This document shows, piece by piece, positions 1 through 11,624 of a stretch of 64,000 nucleotides of DNA. Position 1 is the first letter of the stretch. Every line of letters starts with the position of its first letter. Made by a program: the position numbers and the translations under genes. The stretch is from Demequina litoralis (GTDB taxonomy: Bacteria; Actinomycetota; Actinomycetes; Actinomycetales; Demequinaceae), in assembly GCF_030418455.1 (NCBI RefSeq), contig NZ_JAUHPW010000006.1:169344-233343 (forward strand). The letters run 5' to 3'. Under the pieces are notes generated by a model. It had not been told where the DNA came from and did not search any database. It worked only from the letters and a program-made list of their open reading frames with translations.

Positions 1-4222
<4,222 letters not shown>

Positions 4223-4234
4223 CCCCCGCACACC

Positions 4235-4333
4235 GATTCCCAATGACAAGAGTGACAGGTGTGACGGGGAGGGGCGCGGCGGCCGTCGCCGCCGTCCCAC
4301 CCGTCACGTTCGTCACAAGCGTCATGGGGAGTC
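4235..4333. repeat. 3'-end hairpin repeat, GACTCCCAATGAC family, copy 1 (two arms)
   Basis: Left arm 4235-4268 and right arm 4300-4333 form an inverted repeat between the convergent glgP and phosphatase genes. Each arm reads GAYTCCCMATGAC, 4 variable nt, GTGAC, 4 variable nt, GTGACGGG. The conserved TGAC blocks pair and the 4-nt spacers do not, so the predicted stem has regularly spaced internal loops. No T-run follows. The same element recurs at 4878, 39106 and 54836. Confidence 0.8.
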
Positions 4334-4828
4334 GGAGAGGGCGCGCCTGACCTCCTCGATCACGCCCACCACGCCCGCCTCGACCTGCGCGAGCGTGGCG
4401 CGGAAGTCCTCGAGGCCGCCGTACCAGGGGTCGTCGATGTCGAGGAGGTGCTCGTCGAGCCGGTCGACGGCGGGCGCTTCCGGGTCGAACTCCCGGTACA
4501 TCCGCACCACGGGCCTGTCGGTGAGGTCGCGCAGGCGGCGCGCGTGCCCGGCCGTCATCGCGAGCACGAGGTCGGCGGAGCCGAGGTCCGCGGCGCTCAC
4601 GCGGCGGGCCGAGCGGCGCGGCACGGTGTAGCCGGCGTCGCGCAGCACGGACGCGGCGCGGCGGTCGATGGGGTTGCCGTGCTCCTCGGAGCTCACGCCC
4701 GTCGACCACACCTCGACCGCGTCGCCGAGGCCGGCGTCCGCGAGGCGCGCCTTGAGCACTACCTCCGCCATCGGGGAGCGGCAGATGTTGCCGGTGCAGA
4801 CGGTCATGATGCGGAACGGGGACGCCAT
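4322..4828 (-). CDS. Low-molecular-weight protein-tyrosine phosphatase
   Basis: Cytoplasmic phosphatase acting on phosphotyrosine, in actinobacteria often linked to exopolysaccharide or signalling control. The 168-residue protein begins with the P-loop VCTGNICRSPM (nucleophile Cys11, Arg17) and has the general-acid DPWYGG motif near residue 130. ATG 4828 fits the family start; a GATGAT sequence lies 6 nt upstream, a weak leaderless promoter. Its 3' end lies inside the right arm of the hairpin repeat shared with glgP. The family call is secure; the substrate cannot be read from sequence. Confidence 0.93.
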   Translation of the reverse strand: MASPFRIMTVCTGNICRSPMAEVVLKARLADAGLGDAVEVWSTGVSSEEHGNPIDRRAASVLRDAGYTVPRRSARRVSAADLGSADLVLAMTAGHARRLRDLTDRPVVRMYREFDPEAPAVDRLDEHLLDIDDPWYGGLEDFRATLAQVEAGVVGVIEEVRRALSDSP

Positions 4829-4877
4829 GGCCCCATCATCCCCCGGGCCGGTACCCGTCCGGCCGGGCGCCCGCATC

Positions 4878-4914
4878 CCACCTGTCACTTCCTTCACCCA
4901 TGTCATTGGGAGTC
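4878..4914. repeat. 3'-end hairpin repeat, copy 2 (single arm)
   Basis: Only the right arm of the GACTCCCAATGAC element is present, between the 3' end of the S4 gene and the start of the phosphatase gene. On the minus strand it reads GACTCCCAATGAC, ATGG, GTGAA, GGAA, GTGACAGG. I found no matching left arm nearby, so this is a solo or decayed copy. Confidence 0.65.
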
Positions 4915-4939
4915 GGTGCCGCACCCCTGCCAGGGGGCG

Positions 4940-5314
4940 TCAGCGCGGCGCGCGGCCCCTCAGGCGGTCGATCTCGCGCCGCTCCTTCTTGGTGGGCCGG
5001 CCCGCGCCGCGGTCGCGCTTGCCGAAGGGCGAGGCCAGCTCCTTCGGCGGGGGCGGCGGGCTGTGGTCGAGGTAGGCGGCCTGGGCCACGGGCGCCCCCA
5101 CGCGCTTGGCGAGCAGCTGGCGCACCTCGACGATGCGCACCCGCTCCCCGCCGCGCACCTCGACGGTGCTGCCGAGGCCGACCTTCTGCGCGGGCTTGGC
5201 CCGTTCGCCGTCGATGCGGACGTGGCCCGCGCGGCACGCCGCGGTCGCCTGGGAGCGCGTCTTGTACAGGCGCACCGACCACACCCACGCGTCCACCCGC
5301 ACCGCATCCGCCAT
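4940..5314 (-). CDS. S4-domain RNA-binding protein (Hsp15-like)
   Basis: Small RNA-binding protein of the HslR/Hsp15 type, a family that in E. coli rescues stalled 50S-nascent chain complexes. The 124-residue sequence has an S4 domain in residues 1-60 (VRVDAWVWSVRLYKTRSQA, GHVRIDGER, KVGLGSTVEV) and a basic, proline-rich tail ending GRPTKKERREIDRLRG. ATG 5314 is preceded by TACCCT with a 6-nt gap, so the transcript is probably leaderless. It lies upstream of the phosphatase gene in the same direction, separated by a hairpin repeat. Confidence 0.88.
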   Translation of the reverse strand: MADAVRVDAWVWSVRLYKTRSQATAACRAGHVRIDGERAKPAQKVGLGSTVEVRGGERVRIVEVRQLLAKRVGAPVAQAAYLDHSPPPPPKELASPFGKRDRGAGRPTKKERREIDRLRGRAPR

Positions 5315-5320
5315 CCGTCG

Positions 5321-5326
5321 AGGGTA
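5321..5326 (-). promoter_or_regulatory. -10 box of the S4 gene (leaderless)
   Basis: TACCCT on the minus strand, 6 nt, then the ATG at 5314. No ribosome binding site lies between. Confidence 0.5.
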
Positions 5327-5357
5327 CGCCCGGAGCGCATCGTCCCTGCACCGCGCC

Positions 5358-5363
5358 TACGCT
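5358..5363 (+). promoter_or_regulatory. -10 box of the YgjV-like gene (leaderless)
   Basis: TACGCT, 7 nt, then the ATG at 5371. It lies back to back with the S4 promoter in a short divergent spacer that also holds one CGCATCGTCC copy. Confidence 0.5.
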
Positions 5364-5370
5364 GAGGGGC

Positions 5371-5997
5371 ATGGACACCGTGCTCGAGGTGATCGGCTGG
5401 ATCGGCACCATCCTCGTGGTGCTGTCGCTCACGCAGTCGCGCGTGATGCGCTTCCGCTGGATGAACCTCATCGGCTCGCTGCTCGCGACGCTCTACAACG
5501 GGGTGATCGGGATCTGGCCGTTCTTCGCGATGAACCTCGCGATCAGCGTCATCAACACGTACTGGATCCTCCGGCTCAACCGCGAGCGCCACGACCCCGG
5601 CGTGTACAAGGTGCTCCCCATGGACCCCGAGGACCCGTTCCTCCAGCATGTGCTTGCCGTGCATGCCAAGGACATCGCGGCGCACCAGCCGGACTTCACG
5701 GCGAAGGCGCTCGGCGCCGCGCGGCGCGCCACGTTCCTGGTGACCCGCGGCGACGAGGCGGTCGGCGTGGTCGCCGTGCGCGACGAGGGCGGCGGCACGG
5801 GGCTGGTCGAGCTCGACTGGGTCAAGCCGCGCTTCCGCGACTTCACCCCCGGGGAGTTCGTCTACCGCGACTCGGGCGTGCTCACGGCGGCCGGCTTCCG
5901 GCGCGTCGAGATCGACACGCACGAGGCGCTCGACCGCGAGTACCTCCGCAAGGTGGGGTTCAGCACGCAGGGCACCCGCTGGGTGCGGGACCTGTAG
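5371..5997 (+). CDS. YgjV-like membrane protein with a C-terminal GNAT-like region
   Basis: The 208-residue protein has two parts. Residues 1-70 are hydrophobic with about three short membrane helices (VIGWIGTILVVLSL, MNLIGSLLATLYNGVIGIWPFFAMN, LAISVINTYWIL), resembling the YgjV-type inner-membrane family. Residues 80-208 are soluble and look like a degenerate acetyltransferase fold (ATFLVTRGDEAVGVVAVRD, GFRRVEIDTHEALDREYLRKVGF). Substrate and role are unknown. The start is set by ATG 5371 and its -10 box. It stands alone between the S4 gene and ltaE. The fold reading of the C-terminal half is my inference. Confidence 0.75.
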   Translation: MDTVLEVIGWIGTILVVLSLTQSRVMRFRWMNLIGSLLATLYNGVIGIWPFFAMNLAISVINTYWILRLNRERHDPGVYKVLPMDPEDPFLQHVLAVHAKDIAAHQPDFTAKALGAARRATFLVTRGDEAVGVVAVRDEGGGTGLVELDWVKPRFRDFTPGEFVYRDSGVLTAAGFRRVEIDTHEALDREYLRKVGFSTQGTRWVRDL

Positions 5998-6140
5998 CGC
6001 GCCGCTTCACTGCGCACGGTCTGCCCGGGGACGATGCGGCGTGTCGGCCGATCTGGTCCGCTCGGCCCGGCGCGGCGCGGACGGGACCGTGCTGAGCGAA
6101 TGCGGGACGGCTCCGGGGCCGGCGCGGCCCGAACGCGTGA

Positions 6141-6146
6141 CACACT
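6141..6146 (+). promoter_or_regulatory. Candidate -10 box of ltaE (leaderless)
   Basis: CACACT, 6 nt, then GTG 6153. It is weaker than the TANNNT boxes but at the same distance. Confidence 0.3.
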
Positions 6147-6152
6147 TCTGAG

Positions 6153-7238
6153 GTGAACCGCACCGTCCACTTCGCCTCCGACAACTACGCCGCCGTCCAC
6201 CCCGAGGTCATGGCCGCCATGGCCGCGGCCAACGAGGGTCACGACGTCGCGTACGGCGCCGACGCCGCCACCGCGGCCTTCGACGCGGCCATCGCCTCCA
6301 CGTTCGGCGAGCACGCCCTCGGCTTCCCCGTCTTCAACGGCACCGGCGCGAACATCGTGTCGCTCATGGCGCTCAGCCCCCGCTGGGGCGGCGTCGTCGC
6401 GTCCGAGCACGCGCACATCAACGTCGACGAGAACGGCGCCCCCGAGCGCGTCGGCGGGCTCAAGGTCCTGCCGCTGCCGTCCGTCGACGGCCGCCTGCAC
6501 CCCGAGCAGCTCGCCCGCTACGCCGGCGACCTCGGCGACGAGCACCGGGCACAGCCCGTCGTGCTCTCCGTCACGCAGTCGACCGAGCTGGGCACCGTGT
6601 ACCCGCTCGACCAGATGGCCGACCTCACGTACGCGGCGCACGAGCTCGGCATGCGCGTCCACATGGACGGCGCGCGCATCGCCAACGCCGCCGCGGCCCT
6701 CGGCGTGAGCCTGCGCGAGGCGACCGCCGGCGCGGACATCCTGTCCTTCGGCGGCACGAAGAACGGCGCGATGCTCGGCGAGGCCGTCGTGATCCTCGCC
6801 GAGGACCTGCACACACGCCTCGCGCACGACCTGCCGTACCTGCGCAAGTCCACGATGCAGCTCGGCTCGAAGATGCGCTACGTGTCCGCCCAGCTCACCG
6901 CGCTGCTCACCTCCACGGACGTGGCGGGCGAGCCGCTGTGGCTGCGCAACGCCCGCCACGCGAACGCCATGGCCGCCCGCCTGCGCGGCGCCCTCGCGCC
7001 GCTCGCGCAGTCCGGCGCGCTGCGCTTCACGCAGCCCACCGAGTCCAACGCGGTCTTCGTCGAGCTGCCCCGCGCCGCCGCGGACGCCGTGCGCGCCGCG
7101 TTCCGCTTCTACGACTGGCAGCCGGGCGCCGCGCCCGACAGCGTCGAGGCCCGCTGGATGTGCTCGTGGGACACCACCGTGGAGGACGTCGACGGCTTCG
7201 CCCAGGCGATCGCCGGGGCGCTCGAGGCGGCCCGCTGA
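6153..7238 (+). CDS. ltaE: Low-specificity threonine aldolase
   Basis: PLP enzyme of the beta-eliminating lyase family that cleaves threonine or allo-threonine to glycine and acetaldehyde. The 361-residue protein opens with NRTVHFASDNYAAVHPEVM, has VFNGTGANIVSL for cofactor binding and the Schiff-base motif SFGGTKNGAM (Lys203). The start is GTG 6153; length is normal for the family. The stop TGA overlaps the ATG of the next gene (TGATG), so the two are cotranscribed. Related beta-hydroxy amino acids may also be substrates, as is usual in this family. Confidence 0.93.
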   Translation: MNRTVHFASDNYAAVHPEVMAAMAAANEGHDVAYGADAATAAFDAAIASTFGEHALGFPVFNGTGANIVSLMALSPRWGGVVASEHAHINVDENGAPERVGGLKVLPLPSVDGRLHPEQLARYAGDLGDEHRAQPVVLSVTQSTELGTVYPLDQMADLTYAAHELGMRVHMDGARIANAAAALGVSLREATAGADILSFGGTKNGAMLGEAVVILAEDLHTRLAHDLPYLRKSTMQLGSKMRYVSAQLTALLTSTDVAGEPLWLRNARHANAMAARLRGALAPLAQSGALRFTQPTESNAVFVELPRAAADAVRAAFRFYDWQPGAAPDSVEARWMCSWDTTVEDVDGFAQAIAGALEAAR

Positions 7239-7624
7239 TGGCCGCGGCCTGCCCCTGCGGCTCCGGCGCATCGTTCGCCGACTGCTGCCGCCCGTACCTG
7301 CGTGGGCAGGCCGAGGCGCCCACCGCCGAGGCGCTCATGCGCTGCCGCTACACGGCGTACGTGCGCCGCGACGCCGGCTACCTCGCCCGCACCTGGCACC
7401 CGTCCACGCGCCCGCTCGACCTGGGGGCCGGGCTGGACGAGGTCGAGTGGCGCGGGCTCGAGGTGCTCGCCACCGAGGCCGGTGGCGAGGGGGACGATGC
7501 GGGCACCGTCACCTTCGTCGCGCACCACGCGACGGGCGTGCTCGCGATGGACGCGCTGCGCGAGACCAGCCGGTTCGTGCGCGAGGACGGCCGCTGGCTC
7601 TACGTCGACGGCGACGTCGCGTAG
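7238..7624 (+). CDS. SEC-C motif protein, YchJ/UPF0225 family
   Basis: Conserved 128-residue protein with an N-terminal SEC-C zinc motif (ACPCGSGASFADCCRPYL: CxCx8CC) followed by an NTF2-like region (TAEALMRCRYTAYVRRDAGYLARTWHP). Members of this family have no settled biochemical role; the SEC-C motif binds zinc and occurs at the end of SecA. It starts inside the ltaE stop codon, so translation is coupled. A zero-loop hairpin at 7687-7704 lies 60 nt downstream. Confidence 0.85.
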   Translation: MAAACPCGSGASFADCCRPYLRGQAEAPTAEALMRCRYTAYVRRDAGYLARTWHPSTRPLDLGAGLDEVEWRGLEVLATEAGGEGDDAGTVTFVAHHATGVLAMDALRETSRFVREDGRWLYVDGDVA

Positions 7625-7686
7625 ATCACATCCGACGCATCGTCCCAGGTCAACCCGCCAACCCGTCCGAAATCGGACAAGTCGGA

Positions 7687-7704
7687 GGTGCCCCCGGGGG
7701 CACC
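7687..7704. terminator. Hairpin after the SEC-C gene
   Basis: A perfect 9-bp inverted repeat of GGTGCCCCC with no spacer bases. It is G+C-only without a T-run, and sits between the SEC-C gene and the phosphate transporter. Confidence 0.4.
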
Positions 7705-7743
7705 CTGTGACGATGTGCCCACGCATCACCCCTGAAGTTCCCT

Positions 7744-7749
7744 CACAAT
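7744..7749 (+). promoter_or_regulatory. Candidate -10 box of the phosphate transporter gene
   Basis: CACAAT, 7 nt, then an in-frame GTG at 7757. The box overlaps the alternative ATG at 7748, which argues for the GTG start. Confidence 0.4.
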
Positions 7750-7756
7750 GGAGTCC

Positions 7757-8974
7757 GTGACCGAACCCCTGCTTCTCGCGGTCGTGGTGCTGACCGCGCT
7801 CGCCTTCGACTTCACCAACGGGTTCCACGACACCGGCAACGCCATGGCGACCTCGATCGCCACGCGAGCACTCAAGCCCAAGCAGGCCGTGCTCCTCTCC
7901 GCGTCGCTGAACCTCGTGGGCGCGTTCCTGTCGCTGACCGTCGCCGCGACCATCGCCAAGGGCATCGTCGACGCCGGCATCATCACGCTCGACGTGGTCC
8001 TCGCCGGACTGGTCGGCGGAATCGTGTGGAACCTCGTGACCTGGCTGTTCGGCATACCGTCGAGCTCGTCGCATGCGCTCATCGGAGGTGTGGTCGGCGC
8101 GGCGCTCGCTGCCGCGGGCACCTCCGGCGTGCTGTGGTCCGGGCTCGCCGCCAAGGTCCTCATCCCCGCGCTGGTCGCGCCGCTCGTCGCGATCGCCGTC
8201 GGTTCGGTCGGCACGCGCCTGGTCATGCACTTCACGCGCGACGTGCCGGAGGAGCAGAACGACCGCATGTTCCGCTGGGGCCAGATCGGCTCCGCCTCGC
8301 TCGTCTCGCTCGCGCACGGCACCAACGACGCGCAGAAGTCGATGGGCATCATCCTTCTCGCGCTCATCGCCGCGGACGCGGTCCCCGAGGACTCCGGCGT
8401 CCCGTTCTGGGTGGTGCTCTCGTGCGCCCTCGCCATGGCCTTCGGCACCTACCTGGGCGGCTGGCGCGTCATCCGGACGCTCGGCAAGGGCCTCGTGGAG
8501 CTCGAGTCCCGCCAGGGCATGGCCGCCGAGACGTCGTCCGCCGCCGTCATCCTGCTGTCGAGCCACTTCGGCTACTCGCTGTCGACCACGCACGTGGCGA
8601 CCGGCTCGATCCTGGGGTCCGGCGTGGGCAAGAAGGGCGCCGCGGTCCGCTGGTCGGTCGCCGGGCGCATGTTCATGGCGTGGCTCATCACGGTGCCCGC
8701 GGCCGCCCTGGTGGGCGCCGCCGCGTACGGCCTCGACGTGCTCGTCGGCGGCACCGCCGGCTCGTACGTGGTGTTCGCCGTCCTCGTCGCGGTGTCGTTC
8801 GGCATCTGGCTGTGGTCGCGCCGCGAGCCGGTGGGCCACCACAACGTCAACGACGAGTGGGAGCCCGAGACCGACAACGAGTCGATCGTCGCGGAGTCCG
8901 TGGTCGACCACGACATGGAGCTCCTGACGGTCGCGGCCGACGGTGAGCAGCAGCCGCGGGAGGAGCAGCGATGA
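7757..8974 (+). CDS. pit: PiT-family inorganic phosphate transporter
   Basis: Low-affinity phosphate permease, usually cation-coupled, in the cytoplasmic membrane. The 405-residue protein contains both PiT signature repeats (AFDFTNGFHDTGNAMATSIATRAL and, in the second half, LSLAHGTNDAQKSMGIILLAL) with about ten membrane helices and a central hydrophilic loop; the C-terminal 45 residues are acidic and cytoplasmic. GTG 7757 is preferred over ATG 7748 because a CACAAT box overlaps the ATG, but either is possible. The stop overlaps the following small gene by 4 nt (ATGA). Confidence 0.93.
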   Translation: MTEPLLLAVVVLTALAFDFTNGFHDTGNAMATSIATRALKPKQAVLLSASLNLVGAFLSLTVAATIAKGIVDAGIITLDVVLAGLVGGIVWNLVTWLFGIPSSSSHALIGGVVGAALAAAGTSGVLWSGLAAKVLIPALVAPLVAIAVGSVGTRLVMHFTRDVPEEQNDRMFRWGQIGSASLVSLAHGTNDAQKSMGIILLALIAADAVPEDSGVPFWVVLSCALAMAFGTYLGGWRVIRTLGKGLVELESRQGMAAETSSAAVILLSSHFGYSLSTTHVATGSILGSGVGKKGAAVRWSVAGRMFMAWLITVPAAALVGAAAYGLDVLVGGTAGSYVVFAVLVAVSFGIWLWSRREPVGHHNVNDEWEPETDNESIVAESVVDHDMELLTVAADGEQQPREEQR

Positions 8975-9207
8975 GCGAGTTCGTGGAGTGGGGCGCGCTG
9001 GGCCAGGTGGTCCTCTTCGGCCTCCTCGTGGGCGCGGGACTGCCGGCCCTGTTCGCGCTCGGCGTGCGCACGCTCGCCGGACCGGGCGCGCGCGGCGCGG
9101 ACGGCGAGGTGACCATCGCCCGCAAGGTGGTCGCGTACGCGTGCTTCGGTGCCGTGGTGCTGGCCGTGCTCGGCGCGGTCGCGTACATCGCCGCCGGCGG
9201 CCACTGA
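8971..9207 (+). CDS. Small two-helix membrane protein coupled to the phosphate transporter
   Basis: A 78-residue protein with one hydrophobic helix at residues 8-33 (VVLFGLLVGAGLPALFALGV) and another at 52-75 (VVAYACFGAVVLAVLGAVAYIA). Its ATG overlaps the transporter stop codon (ATGA), so it is translated from the same message and may be an accessory subunit. I do not recognise a named family; a coupled small membrane protein after pit is a recurrent actinobacterial arrangement. Confidence 0.8.
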   Translation: MSEFVEWGALGQVVLFGLLVGAGLPALFALGVRTLAGPGARGADGEVTIARKVVAYACFGAVVLAVLGAVAYIAAGGH

Positions 9208-9214
9208 GCCTTCG

Positions 9215-9769
9215 GTGACCGGCACGTTCGCGGTCCGCGACGCGACCCTCGCGGACGTCCCCGCGCTCGTCGCCGTGGCCGCCGAGACGTTCCCCCTCGC
9301 ATGCCCGCCGGGCACCGACCCGGAGGCGATCCGCGTGCACCTCCGCGACCGGCTGAACGCCGATGCGTTCGCGGCCTGGGTCGCGGACCCGACGGCGTCG
9401 CTCGTGGTCGCGGAGGACGATGCGGCGGTCCAGGGCTACGCGCTCGTCCTGACGGGACGATGCGGGGACGACCTCGCGGCCGAGTCGCTGGCCGGCCTCG
9501 GCGTCGACACCTCGCGGATCCACGAGCTGTCCAAGATCTACCTGCGCGCCGACGCCCAGGGCGGCGGCGCGGCCGGCGCGCTGCTGGAGGCCGCGACGAG
9601 CGCCGCATCGTCCGCCCACGGCGCCCTGCCGATGTGGCTCGGCACGAACGTCGCGAACGAGCGCGCGCAGGCCTTCTACCGCCGCAGCGGCTTCGAGGTC
9701 GTGGGCGGTCGCACGTACCGCGTGGGAGGCCAGGACCACACCGACGTGGTGATGCTGCGCCGGGCCTGA
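9215..9769 (+). CDS. GNAT-family N-acetyltransferase
   Basis: Acetyl-CoA-dependent acetyltransferase of unknown substrate. The 184-residue protein has the GNAT fold elements: N-terminal FAVRDATLADVPALVAVA, the acetyl-CoA pocket IYLRADAQGGGAAGALLEAA (degenerate Q/RxxGxG/A motif) and C-terminal NVANERAQAFYRRSGFEVVGG. GTG 9215 lies 8 nt after the preceding small gene, so it is probably the last gene of the transporter operon. Two in-gene copies of the GGACGATGCG word occur near 9416 and 9457. Confidence 0.88.
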   Translation: MTGTFAVRDATLADVPALVAVAAETFPLACPPGTDPEAIRVHLRDRLNADAFAAWVADPTASLVVAEDDAAVQGYALVLTGRCGDDLAAESLAGLGVDTSRIHELSKIYLRADAQGGGAAGALLEAATSAASSAHGALPMWLGTNVANERAQAFYRRSGFEVVGGRTYRVGGQDHTDVVMLRRA

Positions 9770-9855
9770 CCCTCGCATCGTCCTGCCGCGCTGCGCCCGA
9801 TGTGAGATCGGACACTTCATGCCACAAACGGCGCGGGGGCACCCCCGCGGCCGCC

Positions 9856-9861
9856 TAGCAT
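9856..9861 (+). promoter_or_regulatory. Candidate -10 box of the secreted nuclease gene
   Basis: TAGCAT with a 33-nt leader to the ATG at 9895; the leader contains the ribosome site GAGAGATCCAGGAA. A G+C hairpin around 9832-9850 lies just upstream. Confidence 0.4.
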
Positions 9862-9894
9862 CTCTCGACCCCTTCGAGAGATCCAGGAACACCC

Positions 9895-10761
9895 ATGAGA
9901 CGAGCCCTGTCCGCCCTCACCGTCGCCGTGCTCACGGCGGGCGCGGTGATCGTGCCCGCCTTCGTCGACGCCGGCGCGACCGCGGAGGCCACCACGAAGG
10001 TGGGCGTCCGCACGCTGCTGCGCCAGCTCGACGTCAAGGCCGAGACCAACGCGGGCTACGACCGCGCCAAGTTCCGGCACTGGATCGACACCGCGGACGC
10101 CGACGTCTGCAACGCCCGCTACGAGGTCCTCATCGCCGAGGCGGTGCGCAAGCCGTCGGTGTCGTCGTCCTGCAAGCTGTCGAACGGCAAGTGGCGCTCC
10201 AAGTACGACGGCAAGGTCACCACCAACCCCTCGACCTTCGACGTCGACCACATGGTCCCGCTGGCCGAGGCCTGGGGCTCGGGCGCGAAGCGGTGGACCG
10301 CCGCCACCCGCAGGGCGTACGCGAACGACCTCGGCTACGGCGCGTCGCTCATCGCGGTGAGCGCGTCCTCCAACCGGGCGAAGGGCGCGAGGGAGCCCGG
10401 CCAGTGGATGCCCGCCACGAAGTCGTACCGCTGTGCCTACGTGAAGAACTGGATCGCCGTGAAGTGGCGCTGGAACCTCGCCGTCGACCGCGCCGAGAAG
10501 ACCGCGCTGTCCAACGCCATCACGCGCCACTGCGCGTCCTCGAGCACCACCGTGACCAAGCCCAAGCGGGCGACGGTCAAGCTGGCGTCCAGCTCGGGCT
10601 CGTCGACGTCGTCGAGCCGCCCGCAGGCAGACGCCGCGTGGAACAAGCCGGGCCCCGACCTCGACTGCTCCGACATCCGCAAGAAGGTGCGCGTGTACCC
10701 GCCGGACTACCACCGGCTCGACGCGGACGGCGACGGCTGGGGCTGCGAGTCGTACGGATGA
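9895..10761 (+). CDS. Secreted HNH-type nuclease-like protein with excalibur domain
   Basis: The 288-residue protein has a signal peptide (about residues 1-31, MRRALSALTVAVLTAG...). A GmrSD/DUF1524-type HNH region follows, with the core FDVDHMVPLAEAWGSGAKRW and the later SASSNRAKGAREPGQWMP. A serine-rich linker leads to a C-terminal excalibur calcium-binding domain (DLDCSDI...DGDGWGCESYG). This architecture is known from secreted actinobacterial and firmicute nucleases; DNA or RNA preference cannot be read. It stands alone with its own promoter and is followed by an inverted pair of GGACGATGCG words. Confidence 0.88.
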   Translation: MRRALSALTVAVLTAGAVIVPAFVDAGATAEATTKVGVRTLLRQLDVKAETNAGYDRAKFRHWIDTADADVCNARYEVLIAEAVRKPSVSSSCKLSNGKWRSKYDGKVTTNPSTFDVDHMVPLAEAWGSGAKRWTAATRRAYANDLGYGASLIAVSASSNRAKGAREPGQWMPATKSYRCAYVKNWIAVKWRWNLAVDRAEKTALSNAITRHCASSSTTVTKPKRATVKLASSSGSSTSSSRPQADAAWNKPGPDLDCSDIRKKVRVYPPDYHRLDADGDGWGCESYG

Positions 10762-10767
10762 TCCGGG

Positions 10768-10815
10768 GGACGATGCGCGGGTGACGGTGCGCCGGGCCCG
10801 ATCCGCGCATCGTCC
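10768..10815. terminator. Hairpin built from an inverted pair of GGACGATGCG words
   Basis: GGACGATGCGCGG at 10768-10780 pairs perfectly with its inverse at 10803-10815 (13 bp, 22-nt loop). It lies immediately after the nuclease gene, so it probably acts as a terminator and shows how the repeated word can be used as a stem. Confidence 0.5.
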
Positions 10816-10849
10816 TGCCGCGCCGCGCCCGTCGTGATGGACTGGACGG

Positions 10850-11479
10850 GTGTACGGCGCGAGCCCCGACGGGGCGCCGCCGGAGGACGCCGACGCGCGC
10901 GCCCGGGTCGACGCCGCCTTCGCGGCGCAGCCACGCACCCGCTTCCTGCCGCCGGGCTCCCGCTACGCGGCCGACGTCGACGCGCCGCTGCAGATCGGGT
11001 ACGGGCAGACCAACAGCCAGCCGCGCACCGTGAGGGACATGCTGCTCCTGCTCGACGTGGAGCCGGGCATGCGGGTGCTCGACGTGGGCGCCGGCTCGGG
11101 CTGGACGACCGCCCTGCTGGGCGAGCTGACCGGGCCCTCGGGGTCGGTGCTCGGGACGGAGATCGTGCCGGCGCTCGTCGACTTCGGGGCGGGGAACCTG
11201 GGCGGCGCCGGCGTGCCGTGGGCGCGGCTCGTGGCGGCGCAGCCCGACACGCTCGGCGCGCCCGCCGAGGGCCCGTTCGACCGCATCCTCGTGTCCGCGA
11301 TGGCGCACGGGCTCCCGACGTCGCTGGTGGAGCAGCTGGTGCCCGGCGGGATCATGGTCGTGCCGGTCGACGGCACGATGCTGCGGGTGGCGCGCGGGCG
11401 GGCACCGTTCGACGCGCCGGCCGATGCGGTGGTCACCGGGCACGGCGAGTACCGGTTCGTGCCGCTGCTGGGCGGGTGA
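10850..11479 (+). CDS. pcm: Protein-L-isoaspartate O-methyltransferase
   Basis: SAM-dependent repair methyltransferase for isoaspartyl residues. The 209-residue protein shows the PCMT hallmarks: TRFLPPGSRYAADVDAPLQIGYGQTNSQPRTV (substrate region), the SAM motif VLDVGAGSGWTTALL, and LVPGGIMVVPVDG. It starts at GTG 10850; the sequence before it has no clear ribosome site. Monocistronic, convergent with the sugar transporter. It marks the left border of the accessory sugar island. Confidence 0.92.
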   Translation: MYGASPDGAPPEDADARARVDAAFAAQPRTRFLPPGSRYAADVDAPLQIGYGQTNSQPRTVRDMLLLLDVEPGMRVLDVGAGSGWTTALLGELTGPSGSVLGTEIVPALVDFGAGNLGGAGVPWARLVAAQPDTLGAPAEGPFDRILVSAMAHGLPTSLVEQLVPGGIMVVPVDGTMLRVARGRAPFDAPADAVVTGHGEYRFVPLLGG

Positions 11480-11566
11480 CTGCCCGGCCGCCCGCGCAAC
11501 TCCGAACGCCCCGCACTCCACGCTCGCGAACCCGCGAAGCGGAACGAGGAGGCGGTGCAAGCCGAA

Positions 11567-11602
11567 GGGGTGAGGCCGCGGCATCCGCCGCGACCCCACC
11601 CC
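11567..11602. terminator. Hairpin between pcm and the sugar transporter
   Basis: An imperfect G+C-rich inverted repeat (GGGGTG/CACCCC outer and CCGCGG/CCGCG inner pairs) in the 145-nt spacer between two convergent genes; it may serve both. Confidence 0.45.
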
Positions 11603-11624
11603 GTCAGGCGCCTGGGTACGAGGG

